From: CAIPVR01 sp049316905
Lineage (GTDB): Bacteria > Actinomycetota > Acidimicrobiia > Acidimicrobiales > Microtrichaceae
DNA: 7,840 bases
Direction: 5' to 3'
Assembly (NCBI GenBank): GCA_049316905.1
Contig: JBMOJH010000134.1
Location: forward strand, 1-7,840
Part shown: positions 1 to 4,957 of the stretch, in pieces
Layout of the letters: each line of letters begins with the position of its first letter
How positions within the stretch are numbered: position 1 is the first letter of the stretch
Notes under the pieces: generated by a model
The model's input: only the letters and a program-made list of their open reading frames with translations
Told to the model about the DNA's origin: nothing
Databases searched by the model: none
Position numbers and translations under genes: made by a program

Positions 1-1005
1 TGGGGCACGATCGAGAAGATCAAGGAGGAGGAGGGCGTGGTCTCCGGGCCCGTCATCGAGGTCGTCAAGGGCGGTCTCATCCTCGACATCGGCCTCCGCG
101 GCTTCCTGCCCGCCTCCCTCGTGGAGCTCCGCCGGGTGCGGGACCTGCAGCCCTACGTGGGCCGCAGCCTCGAGGCGAAGATCATCGAGCTCGACAAGAA
201 CCGCAACAACGTCGTGCTCAGCCGCCGGGCGTGGCTGGAGGAGACCCAGAAGGAACAGCGCGAGGACTTCCTCGCCAACCTCAAGCCGGGCGAGCGCCGC
301 AAGGGCGTGGTGTCCAGCGTGGTCAACTTCGGTGCCTTCGTGGACCTCGGTGGCATGGACGGGCTCATCCACGTGTCCGAGCTGTCCTGGAAGCACGTCG
401 ACCATCCCTCCTCCGTGGTCGCCGTCGGCGACGAGGTGGAGGTGGAGGTCCTCGAGGTCGACCTCGACCGCGAGCGCATCTCCCTCTCGCTCAAGGCCAC
501 CCAGCAGGATCCGTGGCAGGAGTTCGCCTCCAACCACCAGATCGGCGAGCTGGTCTACGGCCGGGTCACCAAGCTGGTGCCCTTCGGTGCGTTCATCCAG
601 GTGGGTGACGGCATCGAGGGTCTGGTCCACATCTCCGAGATGTCGGCGCACCACGTGGACCTGCCCGAGCAGGTCGTCACCCCGGGCGAGGAGCTCTGGG
701 TGAAGATCATCGATCTCGACCTCGACCGTCGCCGCATCAGCCTGTCGATCAAGCAGGCGGCGGAGGGCGGCATCGTGGCGGCCGAGTACCAGGAGCACTT
801 CGGCGAGCACGCCTACGACGCCGAGGGCAACTACATCGGCAGCAACGAGTTCGATCCCGATGCGCCGTCCGAGGGCCAGGAGGCCTGGGAGCAGTACTTC
901 GCCGAGCAGGGCATCGTCGCCGAGGAGGGCGCCGCGGCGGAGCAGGTGCTCGAGGACGCCACCGGCGCGGTCGACGCCGCCGCCCTGGAGGACGGCACCG
1001 AGTGA
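1..1005 (+). CDS. rpsA: 30S ribosomal protein S1, 3' part (5' end outside window)
   Basis: The reading frame is already open at base 1, so the 334 visible codons are the C-terminal part of the protein. Three S1 (OB-fold RNA-binding) repeats can be seen. The first, with its start cut off, covers visible codons 1-76 and includes GGLILDIGLRGFLPASLVE. The second covers about 96-165 and has the classic VVNFGAFVDLGGMDGLIHVSE core. The third covers about 181-250 with VPFGAFIQVGDGIEGLVHISE. Each ends in a D(L)DRxRISLS(L/I)K-type strand. An acidic tail of about 84 residues follows, containing YDAEGNYIG, FDPD and EAWEQYFAE, which resembles the tail of actinobacterial S1 rather than that of Escherichia coli. 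Family knowledge: S1 sits on the small ribosomal subunit and helps load and unfold mRNA during initiation; actinobacterial forms usually have four S1 repeats, so probably one repeat is missing upstream. The GTG at 37 is an internal codon, not the start. Two hairpins follow the stop codon. Confidence 0.96.
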   Translation, partial: WGTIEKIKEEEGVVSGPVIEVVKGGLILDIGLRGFLPASLVELRRVRDLQPYVGRSLEAKIIELDKNRNNVVLSRRAWLEETQKEQREDFLANLKPGERRKGVVSSVVNFGAFVDLGGMDGLIHVSELSWKHVDHPSSVVAVGDEVEVEVLEVDLDRERISLSLKATQQDPWQEFASNHQIGELVYGRVTKLVPFGAFIQVGDGIEGLVHISEMSAHHVDLPEQVVTPGEELWVKIIDLDLDRRRISLSIKQAAEGGIVAAEYQEHFGEHAYDAEGNYIGSNEFDPDAPSEGQEAWEQYFAEQGIVAEEGAAAEQVLEDATGAVDAAALEDGTE

Positions 1006-1046
1006 GTCCCGGGGCCACGGCCCCGTCCCGCACCGGTCCTACGACC

Positions 1047-1076
1047 ACGGAGCCCCGCCTTCGGGTGGGGCTCCGT
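1047..1076 (+). terminator. Strong hairpin after rpsA, probable transcription terminator
   Basis: Arms 1047-1059 and 1064-1076 pair over 13 consecutive base pairs (one G-T wobble at 1057/1066) around a TTCG tetraloop at 1060-1063. The hairpin begins 41 nt after the rpsA stop codon. There is no T-run after it, so it is not a textbook intrinsic terminator; GC-rich actinobacteria often use such U-poor hairpins, and it may also protect the 3' end of the rpsA mRNA. Confidence 0.75.
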
Positions 1077-1083
1077 CGCGTCC

Positions 1084-1134
1084 GGGCCCCGCCGGAGCAC
1101 CTGCGGGGGTGCCCCGGCGCCACGGGCCCTTTGT
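1084..1134 (+). terminator. Second, compound hairpin followed by a T-rich stretch
   Basis: An inner stem pairs 1091-1101 with 1108-1118 (ten base pairs and one A-C mismatch, six-base loop). An outer stem pairs GGGCCC at 1084-1089 with GGGCCC at 1124-1129. TTTGTT follows at 1130-1135, giving the hairpin-plus-T pattern that the first hairpin lacks. Together the two look like tandem terminators separating rpsA from the pilus operon. The T-rich stretch runs directly into the -35-like element of the candidate promoter. The outer stem is GC-only and could be chance in such GC-rich DNA. Confidence 0.5.
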
Positions 1135-1160
1135 TAAGCCCGGGACCGTTCCGGCCGAAT
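1135..1160 (+). promoter_or_regulatory. Candidate sigma-28/WhiG-type promoter for the pilus operon
   Basis: TAAG at 1135-1138 and GCCGAAT at 1154-1160 are separated by exactly 15 nt. The consensus of the FliA/WhiG (sigma-28) family is TAAA-N15-GCCGATAA, so the spacing is exact, three of four -35 bases match, and the first five of eight -10 bases match. Transcription would start near 1166-1168 and give a leader of about 100 nt before the cpaB GTG. It lies in the only substantial gap upstream of the pilus genes, just after the rpsA terminators. No better housekeeping-type promoter was seen here. The sigma factor gene itself is not in the window, so this rests on the motif alone. Confidence 0.42.
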
Positions 1161-1254
1161 GGACAACCAGCGGATGGCGTCGCCGGCTCCTTCCACCGCC
1201 CGTCGGGGTGGGGGAAGGTCCCGGCCGGGTCGTCGCTGCGTTCATCCAGCGCAC

Positions 1255-1263
1255 GGAGCGGAG
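1255..1263 (+). promoter_or_regulatory. Ribosome binding site of cpaB
   Basis: Two GGAG motifs (1255-1258 and 1260-1263) lie 10 and 5 nt before the GTG at 1269. This supports the GTG at 1269 as start, rather than the in-frame GTG at 1002 that overlaps the rpsA stop codon. Confidence 0.6.
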
Positions 1264-1268
1264 CACCA

Positions 1269-2135
1269 GTGAGTTCACGCAGAACGTTGATCCTGATCGG
1301 GGCGGTCGTCATCGGGGGTCTCGCCGCCGTACTGGTCCTGAGCTACGTCCGGGGTGTCGAGTCACGCTCCGACGAGGCCAACCAGCTCGTGAAGGTGGCC
1401 GTGGCCGCCGGTCCGATCCCGAAGGGCACCGCGGCGGACGCCGCGGTCCAGGCCCAGCAGATCACCCTCGCCGACCGCCGTCGCCAGGACGTGCCGGCCT
1501 CCGCCGTGAAGCGGTTCGCCGACATCCAGGGCCAGGTGGCCGCGGTGGACCTGAGCGGTGGCGAGATCATCACCACCTCGATGTTCAAGGCCTCCACGGC
1601 CCCTGACGGCTCCAAGAGCCAGGGCCTGTCGCCCGGCCGGGTCGCGATGAGCATCTCTCTCGACGAGGCCGCCACCGTGGGCGGGAACCTGAACCCCGGT
1701 GACTTCGTGAACGTCCTCGCCCGCACCTGTGGTGCCTCGGCCGACGGTTCGCAGGCCGCCGACTGCTCGCTGCAGCGCACCGGCGCCGCCGCCGGAGCCG
1801 TCACGCTCGGCAAGCCGGCCACCTACGTGCTCCAGAACGTCAAGGTCTACGGCGTCGGCGCCAACCTGGGTGAGCAGGTCGCCGCCGCGCAGCCCGCCGA
1901 CGGCAGTGCGCCCAGCACCACCGCCCCGGCGGCCAAGGGCGGGATCGTGACCCTCGAGCTCACCCCGGAGCAGGCCCAGCTGCTCGCCTCGGTGCGCGAC
2001 GCCGATCTCTACCTCACCCTCAACCCCCCGGGGTACGCCCCGGTGCCCGTGCCCTTCACCAACTCCTTCGTGGCGCTCCCCGGCGAGCTCGGCGAGAACG
2101 CCTCGGGGGCGGTCCCGGGGCCGGCCGGACAGTGA
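1269..2135 (+). CDS. cpaB: Flp pilus assembly protein CpaB/RcpC (SAF domain)
   Basis: The 288-residue product begins with an Arg-containing N-terminus and one membrane segment (residues 6-26, LILIGAVVIGGLAAVLVLSY). A SAF-type domain follows at about 41-106, opening with VKVAVAAGPIPKGT, and then the RcpC/CpaB region with GRVAMSISLDEAATVGGNLNPGDFVNVL at 123-150 (described by its ends: GRVAMS to DFVNVL) and LELTPEQAQLLASVRDADLYLTLNPPG near 229-255 (LELTPEQAQLL core). Family knowledge: CpaB proteins belong to Tad/Flp pilus machines, are anchored in the inner membrane and face the cell envelope; in diderms they associate with the secretin, which an actinobacterium would lack, so its exact role here is unclear. 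Two cysteines (154 and 166) bracket a short insertion and could form a disulfide. GTG 1269 was chosen because it follows an RBS and places the membrane segment at the N-terminus. First gene of the operon; its TGA overlaps the next start. Confidence 0.9.
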   Translation: MSSRRTLILIGAVVIGGLAAVLVLSYVRGVESRSDEANQLVKVAVAAGPIPKGTAADAAVQAQQITLADRRRQDVPASAVKRFADIQGQVAAVDLSGGEIITTSMFKASTAPDGSKSQGLSPGRVAMSISLDEAATVGGNLNPGDFVNVLARTCGASADGSQAADCSLQRTGAAAGAVTLGKPATYVLQNVKVYGVGANLGEQVAAAQPADGSAPSTTAPAAKGGIVTLELTPEQAQLLASVRDADLYLTLNPPGYAPVPVPFTNSFVALPGELGENASGAVPGPAGQ

Positions 2136-3394
2136 GCGACTTCACCATGACGGACTTCACCACCACGAGCGCCGACCACGGGATGGCCAACGGCTTCGAG
2201 CCGGCCACTGCTCCGGCGATCCGCGTCTCGGTGGCGGTGGTGGAGTCCGACGTCCCGGTCCGCCAGCGGATCATGGGGCTGCTCGGCGACGGGGTCACCC
2301 CGTTCGAGTCCGTCGAGGAGCTCTCCTCGCGGCTCACCGGCGCCGTGCCGGTCGTGGCGGTCCTCGGCCCGTCGTGCACCGGTGAGGACGCCCTCGCGGT
2401 GGCCGAGCGGGTGATGCGCGAGTACCCGCTGCTGGCCTGCGTCCTGGTGGTCGAGGAGCTCACCACCACCCTGCTCCAGCAGGCCCTCCGTGCCGGCGTC
2501 CGCGACGTGCTCGCCCTCGGCGGCGAGTCGGGTGCGCTGGCCCAGGCCGTGCAGCGCGTGGCCATCAGCCTCGACCACGCGCCCCGCATGGCCGTGGCCG
2601 CGCCGGCGCTGCCCACGGAGGACCCGACAGGTCCCGAGCCGGTCAACGGCCAGGTCATCACCGTGTTCTCCACCAAGGGCGGTGCCGGCAAGTCGGTGCT
2701 GTCCACGTCGCTCGCGGTCGAACTGGCCCGCAGGTCCGACCAGCCCGTGTGCCTGGTGGACGCCGACCTGCAGTTCGGTGACGTGGCCGTGATGCTCAAG
2801 CTCACGCCGCACCACACGATCGTGGACGCGGTCTCGGTGCTCGATCGGATGGACGCCCCGCTGCTCGACAGCCTCCTCGTGACCCACGAGCCCTCCGGCC
2901 TGCGCGTCATGCCCGCCCCGCTGGAGCCGGCGTTCGCCGACCAGGTGGGTGCCGCCGAGATGGTCGCCATCGTCGAGATGCTGCGGTCCTTCTGCTCCTA
3001 CGTGGTGGTGGACACGCCGGCGTACTTCAACGACGTCGTGCTCGGCCTCGTGGAGGTGTCGGACCACGTGGCGCTGGTGGCCGGGATGGACATCCCGAAC
3101 ATCAAGAACGTGAAGATCGGGCTGCAGACGCTGCGCCTGCTCAACACGCCCATGGACAAGCTCCTGCTGGTGCTCAACCGGGCCAACAGCAAGGTGAAGC
3201 TCGACGTGGGCGAGGTGGAGCGCACGCTCCAGGTGAAGGCCGACTCGCTCATCCCGTCCGACGTCTGCGTCCCCCAGGCGGTCAACAAGGGCGAGCCCGT
3301 GGTGCTCCACGCCCCCCGATCGGGCGTGACGAAGGCGATCCAGCAGCTCGCCGACAAGTTCATGGTGGACGACCGGTCCCGTAAGCGGAAGTGA
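2132..3394 (+). CDS. tadZ: Tad pilus localisation ATPase TadZ/CpaE
   Basis: A 420-residue ParA/MinD-like protein with an N-terminal receiver-like domain. Residues 31-145 have the alternating strand/helix pattern of a response-regulator receiver (VSVAVVESD at 32-40, VVAVLGPS at 74-81, AGVRDVLALG at 121-130). The position where the phospho-accepting Asp is expected is Gly79, so it appears not to be phosphorylated. A linker (about 150-172) leads to the ATPase domain: deviant Walker A KGGAGKS at 182-188, the A'-motif VDADLQFGD at 209-217, Walker B VVVDTP at 291-296, and a conserved IKNVK region at 324-328. Family knowledge: TadZ/CpaE localises the Tad machine at the membrane, often at a pole. The GTG start overlaps the cpaB stop (GTGA), suggesting translational coupling; ATG at 2147 is an alternative, and neither start has a clear Shine-Dalgarno sequence. 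It ends in a basic RSRKRK tail. Confidence 0.92.
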   Translation: MSDFTMTDFTTTSADHGMANGFEPATAPAIRVSVAVVESDVPVRQRIMGLLGDGVTPFESVEELSSRLTGAVPVVAVLGPSCTGEDALAVAERVMREYPLLACVLVVEELTTTLLQQALRAGVRDVLALGGESGALAQAVQRVAISLDHAPRMAVAAPALPTEDPTGPEPVNGQVITVFSTKGGAGKSVLSTSLAVELARRSDQPVCLVDADLQFGDVAVMLKLTPHHTIVDAVSVLDRMDAPLLDSLLVTHEPSGLRVMPAPLEPAFADQVGAAEMVAIVEMLRSFCSYVVVDTPAYFNDVVLGLVEVSDHVALVAGMDIPNIKNVKIGLQTLRLLNTPMDKLLLVLNRANSKVKLDVGEVERTLQVKADSLIPSDVCVPQAVNKGEPVVLHAPRSGVTKAIQQLADKFMVDDRSRKRK

Positions 3395-3399
3395 TGACA

Positions 3400-3420
3400 C
3401 CGGTGCCCTCGGGGCGCCGG
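3400..3420 (+). repeat. Intercistronic hairpin between tadZ and tadA
   Basis: Bases 3400-3408 pair with 3412-3420 as a nine-base-pair stem (one T-G wobble at 3404/3416) with a three-base TCG loop. It begins five bases after the tadZ stop codon, and its 3' arm reaches the first bases of the tadA ribosome binding site (GGGAGGGAG, 3419-3427). No T-run follows, so it is more likely to affect mRNA stability or tadA translation than to terminate transcription. Confidence 0.5.
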
Positions 3421-3427
3421 GAGGGAG
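3419..3427 (+). promoter_or_regulatory. Ribosome binding site of tadA
   Basis: GGGAGGGAG contains a full GGAGG core (3420-3424) nine bases before the GTG at 3434. It is the best Shine-Dalgarno sequence in the window and fixes the tadA start upstream of its low-complexity N-terminus. Confidence 0.75.
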
Positions 3428-3433
3428 TCTGAC

Positions 3434-4957
3434 GTGTCGCTGTACCAGCGCATCAACGAGCAGCAGGGCGGCCAGCCCCCGCAGCCCGGCCCGGGCGGCG
3501 GGGCACCGCAGCCGCCCCGGACGCCGGGTGCCGGTGGACCCGGCGCGCCGGGTGGTCCTGCCGCGCCCCCGGGAGGTGCCGGCGGCGGGCCCGGCACCCC
3601 GCCCCGGCCCCCGGCCGGTTCCGGTGGCGCCGGTGGCTCAGCCGGCATGGCCCAGCGCCGCGATCCGATGGTGGCCGACCTCCGCCACCGCATCCACCAG
3701 CAGCTGATCGACGAACTCGGCCCGATCCTCTTCGACCGGCGTCTCACCGAGGACGACCTGCGGCGTCGGGTCCATGAGCAGCTCCACGCCGCGATCGCGG
3801 CGGAGCGGGTGCCGCTGTCGGCCGCCGACAAGGCGCAGCTGATCCAGGACGTCTCCGACGACATCCTCGGCTACGGCCCGATCGACAAGCTCCTCCGGGA
3901 CGAGGACGTCACCGAGGTCATGGTGAACGGCCCCGACCAGATCTTCGTGGAGCGGGGCGGCAAGCTCACCCACGACCGCGAGGTCCGCTTCATCGACACC
4001 GATCACGTGCGGCGGGTGATCGACAAGATCGTCTCCGAGGTGGGCCGTCGCATCGACGAGAGCACGCCGATGGTGGACGCCCGCCTGCCCGACGGCTCCC
4101 GCGTGAACGCGGTGATCTCGCCGCTGGCCATCGGCGGCCCGTTCCTCACCATCCGGAAGTTCGCGGCCGACCCGCTCCGCATCGACGACCTGATCCGGTT
4201 CGGCTCGATCAACCCCCATGCCGCCCGCTTCATGCAGGCCTGCATCGTCGGCAAGCTGAACGTGATCGTCTCCGGCGGTACCGGCACCGGCAAGACCACG
4301 ATGCTCAACGTGCTCTCGGGCTTCATCCCCGAGGACGAGCGCATCATCACCGTGGAGGATGCCAAGGAGCTCCAGCTCCACCAGGAGCACGTGCTCAGCA
4401 TGGAGTCCCGGCCGCCCAACGTGGAGGGCCGTGGCGAGGTCACCATCCGCGACCTGGTGAAGAACACCCTCCGTATGCGCCCCGACCGCATCGTGGTCGG
4501 CGAGTGTCGTTCCGGTGAGGCCCTCGACATGTTGCAGGCCATGAACACCGGCCACGACGGTTCGCTCACCACCGTCCACGCCAACAGCCCGCGGGACACC
4601 CTCGCCCGCCTCGAGACCCTCGTGCTCATGGCCGGCTTCGACCTGCCGGTCCGGGCGATCCGTGAGCAGATGGCGTCGGCGATCGACGTGATCGTGCAGC
4701 TGTCCCGTCTGCGGGACGGCACCCGCCGGGTCACCCACGTCACCGAGGTGCAGGGCATGGAGGGCGACGTCATCACCCTCCAGGACATCTTCCTGTTCGA
4801 CTTCGCCGCCGGCGTCGACGAGAACGGCCGTTACCGCGGGCAGCTCCGGGCGACCGGCGTGCGGCCGAAGTTCGCCGAGAAGCTGGCCGACCAGGGCATC
4901 CGCCTCGGCCCGGAGGTGTTCTCACCCGACGGCGAGCGGCGGGCGGTGACCCGGTGA
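3434..4957 (+). CDS. tadA: Tad/Flp pilus assembly ATPase TadA/CpaF
   Basis: The 507-residue product is a type II/IV secretion (GspE/VirB11 superfamily) ATPase of the CpaF subgroup. Residues 12-72 are almost entirely Pro, Gly and Ala with few charges and are probably disordered. A helical region (about 76-145) and an N-terminal domain (DILGYGPIDKLLRDEDVTEVMVNG, starting at 143) follow. The ATPase core shows Walker A GGTGTGKTT (281-289), an Asp box IITVEDAKELQL (305-316), a Walker B-like IVVGECR with Glu357 (353-359), and a His box GHDGSLTTVHANSP (373-386). Family knowledge: CpaF forms a cytoplasmic hexamer whose ATP hydrolysis drives pilin assembly and, in some systems, retraction, docking onto TadB/TadC. 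All expected catalytic motifs look intact. The start is fixed by a strong RBS. The TGA overlaps the tadB start (GTGA). The length is on the long side for CpaF because of the Pro/Gly tail. Confidence 0.96.
   Translation: MSLYQRINEQQGGQPPQPGPGGGAPQPPRTPGAGGPGAPGGPAAPPGGAGGGPGTPPRPPAGSGGAGGSAGMAQRRDPMVADLRHRIHQQLIDELGPILFDRRLTEDDLRRRVHEQLHAAIAAERVPLSAADKAQLIQDVSDDILGYGPIDKLLRDEDVTEVMVNGPDQIFVERGGKLTHDREVRFIDTDHVRRVIDKIVSEVGRRIDESTPMVDARLPDGSRVNAVISPLAIGGPFLTIRKFAADPLRIDDLIRFGSINPHAARFMQACIVGKLNVIVSGGTGTGKTTMLNVLSGFIPEDERIITVEDAKELQLHQEHVLSMESRPPNVEGRGEVTIRDLVKNTLRMRPDRIVVGECRSGEALDMLQAMNTGHDGSLTTVHANSPRDTLARLETLVLMAGFDLPVRAIREQMASAIDVIVQLSRLRDGTRRVTHVTEVQGMEGDVITLQDIFLFDFAAGVDENGRYRGQLRATGVRPKFAEKLADQGIRLGPEVFSPDGERRAVTR

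Noticed and set aside
1131..1160. Housekeeping-type promoter with TTGTTA as the -35 element
   Set aside because: No TANNNT-like -10 element lies 16-18 nt downstream; the sigma-28-type reading fits the same bases better.
1189..1218. Riboswitch in the cpaB leader
   Set aside because: Only an imperfect, bulged GC-rich stem is present, with none of the conserved cores I know of, including cyclic di-GMP classes; too weak to list as a feature.
1002..1268. Upstream in-frame extension of cpaB starting at GTG 1002, overlapping the rpsA stop codon
   Set aside because: It would translate through both terminator hairpins and the promoter candidate, gives Pro/Arg/Gly-rich sequence with no homology pattern, and would bury the N-terminal membrane segment. 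GTG 1269 has an RBS and fits the family.
860..1606. Overlapping plus-strand open frame across the rpsA tail and the start of cpaB
   Set aside because: Arg/Pro-rich translation out of frame with both real genes; no RBS or domain.
2009..3400. Long open frame (463 codons) on the minus strand opposite tadZ
   Set aside because: Its translation is His/Arg/Glu-rich with no recognisable domain, as expected from the complement of GC-biased codons. The plus strand encodes clear TadZ motifs.
3638..4738. Minus-strand open frame (366 codons) opposite tadA
   Set aside because: No domain and a composition typical of an antisense shadow; the opposite strand carries intact Walker A, Asp-box and His-box motifs.
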